Below, piece by piece: positions 11,151-22,037 of a DNA stretch of 64,000 nucleotides. Position 1 is the stretch's first letter. Each line of letters begins with the position of its first letter. The stretch covers positions 1 through 64,000 of the forward strand of contig JADNYJ010000043.1 in the NCBI GenBank assembly GCA_015501075.1, in the 5' to 3' direction. The position numbers were made by a program, and so were the translations under genes. The DNA is from Gymnopilus junonius. Its lineage: Eukaryota > Basidiomycota > Agaricomycetes > Agaricales > Galerinaceae. Under the pieces are notes generated by a model that was not told the DNA's origin, made no database searches, and saw only the letters and a program-made list of their open reading frames with translations.

Positions 11151-12296
11151 ATGGTATCTGTCTTGAATCATCTCACTCAACTTCTCTTGTCTGTGGCTCC
11201 CAACGTAGGCAATCAGACTGTCAATAATCCGTATCCTGCTGCGCCTCAAGTTCTCCCTTATGAGGTCACTATGACCGATAACCAACCCCAATATGTGACC
11301 GACCTCATGTGCATGTTTGGCATTTTGACGGAAAACCAGATTGCCTTTCAACAAACTCTCACTCAGGTCTTTATGCAACAGCAACAACAGCCTGCCCCGC
11401 CGCCTCCCGCTAAGCCTCTAGGAACGGCCGTCAAAGTTCGAAACCCTCGGATTTTCTCTGGGAAGCACGAAGAAGTTATTCCTTTCCTCCACGAAATTGA
11501 ATGCATCGTTGCCTTCAACTCAATTAGTTTTCCTACCGACCATCATAAAGTCCTCTTCCTATCGCTCTACCTCAAGGATGGGATCCTGGTCGAATGGTTC
11601 AACTATCTCGAGACTTCTTCTTCCCCCATGCTTTTCAATTGGCCAAATTTCGTCGCTACTTTCAAGCAGAAGTTTCAAGACCCCGCTCATGTTCAGAACT
11701 CCCAACGTAAACTCGACAATCTTCACCAGACTGGTTCGGCGCACACCTATCTTACTCGTTTTCTTGAAATCTCTTCGCACCTCAATCTTACCGAACAAAG
11801 CAAGATCAAGTATTTCCTTTGAGGACTCAAGCCTATGGTCAAGGACGCTCTTGTCAACGTCACGGACAAACCTTTGACTTTGATGGCTTGGGAACCCATC
11901 GTCCTCACGATTGATTCCAACGTTTCGGAATGCGAAGCTCAGAGGAAAGAAGACGATCAGAAGAAGGCCCCAAAGCAACAGCAACGCGGCTCCTCACATC
12001 AAGAATCACCTGCCATTACCCTTCCGTCTACAACTACGACTTCTTTGACCACTAACGATGTTGTTCCTATGGATGTCAATGCTATCACTACTGCACCCGT
12101 GACTGGTCCTCGAGGCCCTCTTACGAAGCAGGAACGCGATCATCAAATCAAGAACAACCTCTGTCTTTACTGTGGTCACCCTGGGCACACCGTTGAAAAC
12201 TGTAGGAAGTGTCAAGCTAAACACGGTGCCAAGAATAACTCCTCGGCACCTACTTCCAACAGCACACAGGGAAAAGCCAAGCCGGAGAAGAAGTAG
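11151..12296 (+). pseudogene. gag: Chromovirus gag, one internal TGA
   Basis: From ATG 11,151 the frame encodes a Ty3-type capsid region (FSGKHEEVIPFLHEIE, YLKDGILVEWFNY, FVATFKQKFQDP) and continues past a TGA at 11,820-11,822 in the same frame. Near the end is a CCHC zinc knuckle, CLYCGHPGHTVENC (about 12,162-12,203), which binds the RNA genome. The TGA stands where a CGA arginine codon fits the context, a C-to-T change at a CpG. The frame closes with TAG at 12,294-12,296. Confidence 0.88.
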
Positions 12297-12302
12297 TTCC
12301 AA

Positions 12303-12673
12303 CTTCTTCAGCGATGGATGGAGCTGATCTTCTCCCTCTCCGTCGACCCCCGCCTTTCATCTGAGCCAAGAACGGTGATTGGTTTTCTATTTCTGCGATT
12401 CCTAATTTCTTGTTGCATCATCATGTCCATACCGATCCTTTGAACAGAGCTCATTTCTTCATTCCTATCACTCTGTCCTTTCCCAACCGGAAAAGCACCA
12501 AGACTTTCGCATTCATAGACTGTGGCTCAACAAAATCTCATATCAGTAATTGGTTTTCTCAATGTCATTCCTTACCCCGCATTGCCAAGCCTCATCCGAT
12601 CCCGATTTATACAATCGATGATTGACCCCTTACCTCCGGACTTCTTACGCACGATGTCATTGCTAAATTAAAA
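12303..12673 (+). pseudogene. pol: Chromovirus protease region (broken)
   Basis: In a frame different from gag, the region encodes a retropepsin-like stretch with TFAFIDCGSTKSHIS; the Asp before Cys-Gly-Ser is the catalytic position, where family members usually read D-S/T-G. TGA codons at 12,362-12,364 and 12,623-12,625 interrupt the frame; both fit a former CGA arginine codon. The protease would cut the Gag-Pol polyprotein. Confidence 0.7.
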
Positions 12674-14634
12674 GTGCACGATCATTCCGAAGTCCTTCAT
12701 CTCGGTGTTGTCAACATGCCATACCCCATTCTTCTTGGTCTTGATTGGCTCAAGCAGCATAACCCAGACATCAATTGGGTTCGTGGTAAGCTTACTCTTT
12801 CTTGCTGTGGTGCTAATCATTCCTTCCCCATCTCCGCTTTCAGCAAAGGCTACAGCCTTGGAAGCCCGGAAGAATCCTCTCATTTCGTTATTTCCTCTGT
12901 CAGTCTAGGCCTTCATCTTAATGGCAGTCCCTCTCGTGCTATTATCCCTGACCTTTCTTTAGCGCTGAAACCAACTCATGAAGTCTTTCCATCTGGGATT
13001 TTTGCTAATTTTAGGTCTTTCCCATCCGTCCTTCATCCTGCAACTCTAAATGGCCCTAGTCATGCCGAGCTAAAGGCAATCTGGTTATCTCCCCCTCAAC
13101 CTCCGGACCCTGTCTATGGCCCTCCCAATAAGCCCATCGACGTTTCTCATGTCACTCCGGGTCGATTCCACAAATATGCTAAAAACCAACAAATCTTCTG
13201 TATCTGGTATACGTCCAACAATGACCTTGAAGATCGTATCAACACTTTAACTTCTGAACCACCAACTGTGCCACGCTCACCAGCACAACCCCCTCCTGAA
13301 CCTCCTCCGAAATTCCCTAATGATGTTTCTGATCCTGACGAGGAAATACGGCAACTCGTTCCTTCCAAATACCATGACTATCTCGATGTTTTCTCACCTA
13401 TTGAAGTCCAATGGTTACCTGATCATCGACCTTATGACATCAATATCGAACTCGAAGACGGTAAACAACCTCCTTTTGGCCCAATTTACTCCCTCTCTCC
13501 AGATGAACGAAAAGCCCTTTTGGATTATATTCAAGAACATCTCGCAAAAGGTTTCATTCGACATTCAACTTCATCTGCCACTGCTCCCATCCTGTTCATC
13601 AAATGGAAGACTGGCGACCTATGTCTTTGTGTGGATTACCATGGACTTAACGCTATCACTAAGAAGAATCGTTATCCCTTACCTCTCACACAAGATCTTA
13701 TGGACTGGGTCGCTGGCTGCAACAAATTCACCATCATCGACCTCAAGAATGCTTTCAACCTTATCCGCATCAAGGAGGGAGACGAGTGGAAGACCACCTT
13801 TCATACCCATCTTGGCCTCTATGAGTACACTGTCATGCCTTTTGGATTAACTAATGCACCCGCCACTTTCCAAGCTTTTATCCAGGATACTCTACGTGAA
13901 TTCCTTGATATCACCTGCATGGTTTACCTCGATGACATCCTCATTTTTTCAAAACCAGACCAAGACCATGACCACTTCGTCCGTCAAGTCCTCGACGCTT
14001 ACGCTCTGCTCATTTGTTCGCTAATGCCAAGAAATGCGAATTTGATAAGTCTCACATCGAATATCTTGGATTTATCATTTCTTCTGCAGGTGTTCAAATG
14101 AATCCCAAGAAACTTAGCACTGTCACTGAGTGGCCGATTCCCAAGACTGTCAAGGACATTCAATCTTTTCTAGGTTTCGCCAACTTTTACTGCCGTTTCA
14201 TTCACCATTTCTCCGAAATTACTCTTCCCCTCACTTCCCTTACCACGAAAGCCACCAAAGAAAACTTCAAAGGATTAACGAATGCCGCTCGTCAAGCTTT
14301 CGAATCCCTGAAACTCGCTTTCACCACTGCTCCTGTACTTCGCCATTTCGATCCTCAACTCCCCTCTACCATCATCACAGATGCCTCCGACTTTGCTCTC
14401 ACCTCTATTCACCTCCAACCCGATGAGTCCGGTTTACTTCATCCTGTCGCATATCATTCACGGAAGCTCTCCCCTGCAGAAATTAATTATGACATCCACG
14501 ACAAGGAACTTCTGTCTATTGTCGACACCTTCCGTGATATGCGTTCCTGGCTCATTGCATCTCCTCATCCCATCACCGTTATCTCCGATCACAAGAACCT
14601 TGAACACTTCATGACGTCATGGGTACTCAATTGA
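12674..14634 (+). pseudogene. pol: Chromovirus reverse transcriptase and RNase H (frameshifted)
   Basis: Reverse transcriptase motifs run in order: LPDHRPYDINIEL, DLCLCVDYHGLNAITKKNRY, YEYTVMPFGLTNAPATF and the active-site MVYLDDILIF near 13,920. A one-base frame change near 14,005 precedes ANAKKCEFDKSHIEYLGF (14,014 onward). RNase H follows with TDASDFAL, YDIHDKELLSIV and SDHKNLEHF. A TGA at 14,632-14,634 sits where arginine (CGA) is expected before the QARW motif that opens the connection region. Confidence 0.92.
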
Positions 14635-15790
14635 CGACAAGCGCGCTGGGTGCTTCTATTATCCGAATATAATTTTCAATTGGATTATGCCCCTGGACAT
14701 CGGAATCCGGCCGATGCTCCCTCAAGATGCCCCGATTTCGTACCTCAACAGGGGGATGACGTCCTCCTCGGTCAGCAAAAAATTCTTTTTACAGATTACC
14801 ATTTACAACGCCTCTTTCCTCGCCTTTCCACTCCTAACTCCACTTCCTCTCCTACTTCTTCCTCACCTTTTTCATCCACTCCTTCAACTTCTCCTCCCTC
14901 AATTTCCGCCCTCTCTACCTTCAACCTCGACAATTCTGAACTTCTTCAAGACTTCAAGACTGCTTTCCATAATGACCTTGAATGGCGTGATGCCATTTCC
15001 AACCACAATCCTTCTTTTTCCCTTCAAGACGACCTTGTTTTTCATAATGATCGACTCTTTGTCCCTAAATCTCTCCGCCCCCAAATCCTTCACTCTAGAC
15101 ATGATTCTGTTCTCGCTGGTCATCCTGGACTGCCCGAACTTTTGATCTCATTCAACGCGACTATTCTTGGCCAGATATGCGAAGATATGTTCGCAATTAT
15201 GTCACCTCCTGCGAACACTGCGCTTGTTCCAAGCACTCAACTCACAAGCCTTATGGACTTTTACAACCTCTCATATTCCAGACCGTCCTTGGAAATCCGT
15301 TTCCATGGACTTCATCATGAAATTACCTCCATCCCATGGCTACGATTCCATCTGGGTTATTTGTGATCACATGACTCATGCTGCTCACTTCATTCCCATC
15401 TGCGAATCCATGGATGCTCCAGAACTCGCTCACATATACCTCGATCGTGTCTTCTGCTACCATGGCTTCCCTGAGTCCATTATCTCAGACCGAGGCTCTA
15501 TTTTCATCTCCTCCTTCTTCACCAACCTCATGAAACTCTGTCATACCAAGATGAACCTTCACAGCCTATCATCCTCAAACCAATGGCCTCACCAAATGTA
15601 CCAATCAGACCCTCGAAACCTACCTTCGCGTCTTCTGTTCATATCAACAGGACGACTGGGTAGACTACCTCGCTCTGCTGAATTTTGCTTCAACAACACC
15701 ATCAATTCCTCTACCCAACAAACTCCCTTCTTACCAATTTAGGATACAACCCCGACTTCGACATCAAGATCACAGAACTACAACAAATCC
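14635..15790 (+). pseudogene. pol: Chromovirus integrase (frameshifted)
   Basis: Downstream of LDYAPGHRNPADAPSR the region encodes pieces of the zinc-binding HHCC segment (HDSVLAGHPG) and then, in another frame, the catalytic core: RPWKSVSMDFIMKLPPS with the first Asp and FPESIISDRGSIF with the second. The Glu region near 15,600 is frame-broken. Integrase would insert the cDNA and make the 5-bp duplication seen at the flanks. Confidence 0.85.
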
Positions 15791-16189
15791 TTCCTCCACA
15801 GAACTAGCAAACTGACTCGACACTATTCATTCCGAACTCTGTGCAGAACTTTCCCATTCCAATCAATATATTTCCGATTCTACAACTGACATCATCTTCC
15901 CGCTCCTGAATTTAATATGGCGACTACATTTGGCTCAACTGTCGAAACATCAAAACTACTCGTCCTTCCGACAAGCTCGACTATCATCGCATTGGTCCCT
16001 TTCAATTTTAGATAAACGAGGCAATTCTTCTTTTCTTCTTAAATTACCTTCATCTCTTTCTAGATTACATCCCGTCTTTCATACTTCACTCCTTGAACCT
16101 TATATTTCTCCTTCTTCTATTCCGGACCGCATTTCTTCTTCTCCACCTCTGAGCATTCAAATCCCGCATGACACCTCATCAGACATCGC

Positions 16190-16330
16190 CACTATCATCG
16201 ATTCTCGATGGTTGGACGATGTTAGACTACTTTGTGCATTGGAAATCCCTACCTGACTCCGAAAATTCTTGGATTCCATTCACCGAAATACCAACATCAC
16301 TATACAATATTCTCGAACAATTTCATCATC
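16190..16330 (+). pseudogene. Chromodomain of the chromovirus integrase
   Basis: YFVHWKSLPDSENSWIP matches the core of retroelement chromodomains (Y-x-V-x-W-x-x-x-x-x-x-x-x-T/S-W-x-P). In chromoviruses it targets integration to marked chromatin. It is read in a frame offset from the core integrase. Confidence 0.75.
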
Positions 16331-16553
16331 GAAACCCCACTCGTCCCATCCTCCATGCTTTACACTCTCCGATGTCACTCATCCTATTATCACCCATTGG
16401 GACGAACTTCCTCTCATGCCTGTTCAGCCCAATCACATGCCTCCTGCGCTCCCTCACCACCACCAGAACCTTGGATGCGTGATTACAAACCTCCCCAGCA
16501 CTTAACCACATGATCTGGTCACCCAATTCATGCTCCCCAGCGACTCGATCCCT

Positions 16554-16567
16554 GAAAAAGGGGGTAG
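16554..16567 (+). promoter_or_regulatory. Polypurine tract of the chromovirus
   Basis: GAAAAAGGGGGTAG lies immediately before the 3' LTR, the standard site for plus-strand priming. Confidence 0.85.
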
Positions 16568-16909
16568 TGTGATGATCCGCTCGTTGAGATGCGTCTTCAG
16601 ACTGGGTATATTTTTAGCTCGTTATATTTTTAGCATCTCATTCTCATCTATTGGACTTGATCATATTTCATTCATTCCCTGACTCGTCATTCCTTCATTC
16701 ATTCTCGGACTATCGGACTCTTAACCAGTTAGCCACTCCTTTTCTTTATCGTTAGCCTCTCTTTTCCTTTTCCTATAAAAGCCTCCATAGCTTCACTTGT
16801 AAATTCCTTGTAGGATCAACTCCAATAGTATTGATCCATTCCCACGTTCTTCCGCCTCCGAGTCGTTCTCTCTCCTTTTCATTTTTGACCTGGATCACAG
16901 ATCTTTACA
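16568..16909 (+). repeat. 3' LTR of the chromovirus
   Basis: 342 bp, the same length as the 5' LTR. It ends at TTTACA, followed by the second TGCTT target duplication (16,910-16,914). Confidence 0.95.
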
Positions 16910-16914
16910 TGCTT

Positions 16915-17066
16915 GCAGTTTATTATTCTCTTTAACTCTGAGTATATATATGCAATCTACAGTTTAATATCAATCTATTGATACCATATATATGTCTATT
17001 GAATTAGCACAAGCTGTGCAGTAGCTCAGCAAGTAGTATAACTATCATAGGTGTGAGTGTTATTAA
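16915..17066 (+). repeat. Left arm of the giant inverted repeat (inner part, after the chromovirus)
   Basis: This resumes the arm interrupted at 10,658 and is the reverse complement of about 18,050-18,201. With the chromovirus and one TGCTT removed, the left arm is 1,371 bp, the same as the right arm. The motif TATCATAGGTGTGAGT occurs at 10,593 and 17,043, bracketing the inner ~175 bp of the uninterrupted arm. Confidence 0.9.
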
Positions 17067-18049
17067 AGCAATATAATATGAAGCCTCTGTATAGCTCTAT
17101 ATGTTTTTAAGATTGAGTTACAAGAAGGAGTGGCTTTGTAGACTTATCAAGGAAAACTCTTTTTTCTGATGAGTATATATACATACAGAATATGAATCAT
17201 GACTTACTATGAGCTTATAGTCTATTTCAATAAGGTTTAGCCAAGTTAATTACTATATAAGACTTATACCAGTTTGATTATACAAAGATTATCTCTAAAG
17301 GTTAAACAGCAAATGATTAATACCTTCTAATGTAGGTTTATGAGTTTTAAGTGCTTTTGAATACAGTAGAGGTTGGGATAGAAAGGGAGAGCATTATAAT
17401 AAATTGGCTATGGTGGTTCAATAGAGGCCTATATTATATATTATAATCCCAAGCTATGAGTATAAAAAGCCTGAGGTGGGTGCTCAATAAATAGAGCAAG
17501 TTATATGTAAATGCTATAATACAATAAGAAATGCATTATACTACTGCAGGTCAACTATGCAAGCTATTAAGGAGATGCTTTGTAGTATTAAAGAATATAC
17601 ATTATAGTTCTTAAACACAATAGCTTATATAACAATCAGTCATTTAACTGAAATATTAAGAAAAAAGTAGTCAAAGTACTATATTATAGTAGAGAAAGCA
17701 TTATCTGGTCTTTGATAATATGACTATTGAAGTATTGTTCTTGAGTCTATCAAAGACATGAATGAACTACTATTGATTAGGACTACTCAATAATTATAAA
17801 ATCATAGCTCAAGTTTCAAATACAGCTACAGACCTGTCAAAGAACTGCTAATTGGCACTGCACAAGCCCAGATAGATCCTTATATATTGATACCTAATTT
17901 TCACTATAATACAGAGGCCAAACTATAATAAAATTAATATCAGAAGGTTTGGTTTAAGCCATAGATTCTATATATATTATAACAATTGAGAGGATAAATG
18001 AATTGAAAGCAGAGAAAGTGAAATAATCCATATCTGATGGGAAATCTAT
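17067..18049. other. Loop between the inverted-repeat arms
   Basis: About 980 bp of AT-rich sequence with many short frames and no recognisable coding motif. I cannot assign a function; it may be the remnant of an internal transposon region or only spacer. Confidence 0.5.
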
Positions 18050-19420
18050 TAATAACACTCACACCTATGATAGTTATACTACTTGCTGAGCTACTGCACA
18101 GCTTGTGCTAATTCAATAGACATATATATGGTATCAATAGATTGATATTAAACTGTAGATTGTATATATATACTCAGAGTTAAAGAGAATAATAAACTGC
18201 AAGCACAAAGTTATGAGAAATGGTTGTTTGATAGAAAATCTATAAATAATACTCACACCTATGATACTTTAGAGACTCATCCAAATGCCTGGATCTGCAT
18301 CCATCAATTGCAGGTCTCTTTTGGCTACTGAAAACACTTTATCTGCTTTGTAATTATATCTAGAAACTAAATATTCTATTATTTTCTAGAAATTTCTGAA
18401 GATAAGCATGCAAATAATAGAATGTATATCTGATAGACAGATATTGAGGCTTTACTGCTTTTAGATTGATAAAAGATAGGATAAGAGATAAGATATATCA
18501 GATCAGATTAGATAAGATCAAGAGATAAGATTTAGATATTAAATTTGATTAAGAGATTAGATTTAGATTTAGATAAGATTAAGAGATAAGATTTAGATAA
18601 GATAGATAGATAAGATTAGATATAGATAAAATTGAATAATAAGCCTATAAAATATAAGTAAATATGTTATCAGGAGGGTCTTCTAGGTTAAGTAATGGTA
18701 TAGAAATTTACCTAGCTAATAGAGGCTAAGAAGAGGCAGACTGAAGTAATATATTAGTAAGGACCCATATCTTAAATCTATATCTATAAAAACCTATACC
18801 TTAAATTTATATTCATAAAGACCTGTCCCTGTATATACATCTACAAATACCTATACCTGCATTTGAGATCTCTACTAAGTATATTCAGCTTTTACTAAAA
18901 TCTAGTTTAATAGATCAGCATATCTATATTTAATCTATCTCTACTATTGATAGCTGATCAGCAATTAAATGAGTCTTTATACCTATAGTAATTGAATAAA
19001 AATGCTGGAAAAACCTGCCAGATATTCAGGTGGACAAAGGCCCCAGACACCAGCTATGGTTACAATCATAATTAAATAACAAATCAATATTCTAAGTATA
19101 CAACAATAATCTGCTCAGTCATGTGTCACTTGGGACAATATCTTTTATAAGTGGTTGAAACATATAACAAAAAACATCTGAGGTTGATGTCACATGTCAC
19201 CCAGATTATTGTCTCAATGTTGAAGAAATATTCTCCAAGAAATGTGTTTGTGGGCTGTGTCACATGTCACTCTTTTTATATTGTAAATATTCTGTAGATG
19301 AAAAGTAAATATTAATTGTATATTATTTGTATATATAATGTCTTGAGGGTCCTCCTAGGTTAGTTGTGACACTACTAATTTACTAACCTTGGAGGAGGTA
19401 AGTTAGGGTAGACTGAAGTG
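18050..19420 (-). repeat. Right arm of the giant inverted repeat (uninterrupted)
   Basis: Reverse complement of 9,440-10,658 plus 16,915-17,066, about 98% identical where I compared base by base. It keeps the intact chromovirus target site around 18,201. Its outer end GACTGAAGTG at 19,420 meets coding-like sequence. I see no matching short target duplication at the outer ends (left flank CAGG, right flank GAAT). Confidence 0.92.
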
Positions 19421-20410
19421 GAATTTTAAGAAATTCAATAGCCACAGGTTGCATCTGGAGTTTATAGGATGTTACAAAGGCCTTCTGAGAATAATGCATA
19501 GCAACCTCATTGAAGAGGACCCACCCTGTCTCACAACACCAGCACCCAACAACAGGTGCCTACCACCCATCGCAAAATCAGCATACAATGTAAATCTGAA
19601 TGCCCAATGCCCACCACCTATGCCCATTGTGACACAAGCACAAGGTGACAACTGCCCACCTAGGCCCTTACCCACCACCCTTGTCATGAGCTCAGCATTT
19701 CAGAGCATGATGTTGATGACATTCCCACTGCACATGAACATAGTGCCATGGGAAGGGATGTCAAGGACATGTCCACTCGACATGAGGGTAGCATCATGGA
19801 AAGGGGTAGGACTGGCACATGTATGTCCAGCCACACTAGGGGCAAGAAAAGGGTGGGTTGGATTGAGCAATCAGAGAGCGAAGAGCTAGGAGGGTATAGT
19901 GAGCCAGAAGGAGGAGGAGGTAAGGAGACCAGTGGCTCAGTTGAGGTCATTGCTGTGCAGTATGTTCAGCCCTAGGCAAAGGCTGTAGAGGCTCAATATG
20001 CAAAGGTGACCAAAGCTGGTAGCCATAAATCCAAGTAATTACATGTAAATTATTTTTAAATTATTTTTATTCTTATACATTGTGTGTACAGAGGTAAAGA
20101 GAAAGCCAAGGCATCTCATGCAAAGGCACAAGCTACTATACACCTCACAAAGTATGTTGTGATATTAATAATTTAAGTTGTTTAACTTATACATTTATTC
20201 CAAACTAAAGGATGCAGATAAAAATTAGAAACTTTGACTGGTTTTTGCATACTATAATATTCTATCTATCATACACAGCAAGTAATTGCAAAGCAGAAGG
20301 AGAAGAAGAAAGTTGTAAACATGCAACAAGAGGAAGAAGAGGAGGAAGATAATGATAATGATAATGAGGGCCCAGTAAGGCATTGGAATTTGAATAACAA
20401 TGCTGATGAG
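19421..20410 (+). pseudogene. Gene remnant ending in a KDZ-associated protein tail
   Basis: Just past the right arm the plus strand reads NFKKFNSHRLHLEFIGCYKG and continues open to 19,889 in Pro- and Cys-containing sequence I do not recognise. At 20,235-20,410 the segment DWFLHTIIFY, then QQVIAKQKEKKKVV and an acidic tail ending EIVD before TAA, parallels the clearer copy at 22,790-22,995. That copy belongs to a CxC protein associated with KDZ transposases. Stops and the inverted repeat make this non-functional. Confidence 0.45.
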
Positions 20411-20565
20411 ATAGTTGATTAAGATGAACAAAGTACATGAAAATAATATAAAATATATAACACTGTAGAAATAGAAAGTAAAGGTAAAAAGCAGAAGTGT
20501 ATCATAGTGTATATATTTAACCAAGTTGTTTGAATTGTGTAACTTGACATGTAATAAAGAGGCTG

Positions 20566-20745
20566 GATTCCAGTATGACTCTGTTCTGATTCTAGTATGA
20601 CTCTGGTATGACTCCAGTATGGCTCCAGTATGGCTCCAGTATGACTCCAGTATGACTCTGGTATGGCTCCAGTACTTAAGTGGACTCCAGTTAGACTCCA
20701 GTTGGACTCTGGCAGACTCCAGTTGGACTTCAGTAGACTCCATTG
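20566..20745. repeat. Degenerate 11-bp satellite (GTATGACTCCA)
   Basis: Successive units GTATGACTCCA, GTATGGCTCCA, GTATGACTCTG and related GTTGGACTCTG/GTTAGACTCCA run for about 180 bp. The spacing is 11 bp in the best part and drifts at the end. Confidence 0.75.
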
Positions 20746-20759
20746 GAGTCTAGTGGATT

Positions 20760-21515
20760 GGAGATGGATGTAAGTCTTAAGGTAAAGTGCTCATTCAATA
20801 TTGTACTTGATGATCCTTTGATTTTCAGGCATCTTCAAGTTTTTGAGGGCTACAGTGGCATCAGAGGTCAGATTGAACAGACCAAATTCAGACTTCAGCA
20901 TGCCAATAAAGGCTTGCTAGTTGTCCATCTAAGGTTCAATAGTTGTTGAGTCCAGTATTGTGAGCTCAAAAAATTCTATTGCAAGGCCGCAAAGGTAGAA
21001 GAGGGTGAACATAACCTTGTCTTCATTAGCAGTATAGGTGCAGTTGTTTTGGAAGTAAAGGTAGCATTGTAAAATAAAACCATTAAGTTTCCAGGTGTTG
21101 GAGCCATTGAAGGTGTCAGGCTCACAGGCTTTGGTTTTGGTGATGTTAGAGTTATCACGACACCTGAGCTCTTTGGTCATGAGCATCATAGCTTCAGCAA
21201 GGTTCAGAGTAGGATCATGGTTGGAGTTGTGATCAGAGTGATTAAAGTGATTGTCAGAGTGGGTGTGAAATCATCACCATCATCATCAGGGTCAGGTTTA
21301 CCACTAGGGGAACCAGGAGGTGGCAATGGATTGGGACTAGTTTGTCTCATTGATGAGGGTCCCAAGAGTAAAGGAGTCAGGGTACTGAAGTGGGATAGAG
21401 GTTGTGTGTTTGGATGGTCAGGGTAGTCTCTGACATTTTGAATCATGATGGCATGGGATTCATTTTGTCTGGCTGTATGGGAGTTGGCAGTAGTATAGGA
21501 TATTGTAGTGGCCAT
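20760..21515 (-). pseudogene. gag: Gag fragment of a second Ty3/gypsy element
   Basis: On the minus strand the N-terminal part is Pro/Asp-rich (SPNPLPPPGSPSGKPDPDDD). The capsid part reads EPDTFNGSNTWKLNGFILQC, then YTANEDKVMFTLFYLCGLAI. This is the gag pattern of mushroom gypsy elements and is unlike the chromovirus gag at 11,151. Below 20,929 a frame-broken continuation (NLKM-like, then IKYNIEF-like segments) ends near 20,760. The rest of the element is missing. Confidence 0.75.
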
Positions 21516-21552
21516 AGTCAGGAGTCCAGAAGCAGTATGAATTTATATATAC

Positions 21553-22037
21553 TGTTAAATTCTTGATGATTTAAATGAAGGGAAGAGCAGAGCAAGCAGA
21601 GAAGATCCACATCAGAGCTATGTTGGAGTATGTTGGTGTCAGAGTTGGTCTTAGTGTAAATGTATGTAGATGTAGAGTTGAGACTTTAGCTTTAACATAT
21701 ATGTTATGCTCCATTGTCTGGATGTTGTCTCAGATTTTGGAGTTGGGTCAGAATAAGAGAGTAGAGTAGAAAGTGTGGATTGATTAATGAACAATATATG
21801 AACTAAGGTACCTAATAATAGTTTTAAGGTTTTTATACTATAGAGGAAACTAAGCAGAGACCATATATGTACTAGTGAGCAGGCAGACATGTAAGTTATT
21901 CTGCACTACTCAGAGTTCTCTAGCTACATATAATCTAAGTGTCTACATGTTCTGGGACTTGTAGTATTTCAAGGAGATCATGAGGTTGGAGTTTATATAG
22001 TCAGAGATCAGAGTTGGTTGGAGGTGTGTATATAACA
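21553..22037 (-). repeat. Probable LTR of the second gypsy element
   Basis: On the minus strand the stretch starts TGTTATATACACACC and ends AATTTAACA, TG...CA ends as in LTRs. It contains a TATAAAA-like box near 21,835 and lies directly upstream of the gag fragment. The other LTR is not in the window, so this assignment is based on position and ends only. Confidence 0.4.

Larger units (their letters stand above)
10659..16909 (+). mobile_element. Ty3/gypsy chromovirus, complete but mutated, self-primed type
   Basis: Two 342-bp LTRs (10,659-11,000 and 16,568-16,909) begin TGTGATGATCC and end TTTACA. They bound gag, protease, reverse transcriptase, RNase H, integrase and a C-terminal chromodomain in the Ty3/gypsy order. 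A 5-bp target duplication TGCTT flanks it (10,654-10,658 and 16,910-16,914), and the empty site (TTTGTGCTTGCAG on the complementary strand) survives in the right arm of the inverted repeat. The chromodomain makes it a chromovirus. The primer site and TATA layout suggest self-priming as in Tf1/sushi elements. The polyprotein has four in-frame TGA codons and several frameshifts, so this copy cannot transpose on its own as read. Confidence 0.95.

Noticed and set aside
16915..18049. Search for a transposase between the palindrome arms
   Set aside because: No frame longer than short AT-rich fragments and no DDE, KDZ or rolling-circle motif could be read.
9440..19420. Possibility that the palindrome arms are the LTRs of a huge element or a CRISPR-like array
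   Set aside because: The arms are inverted, not direct, and contain no spacers or repeats of array type; the real LTRs are the 342-bp direct repeats at 10,659 and 16,568.
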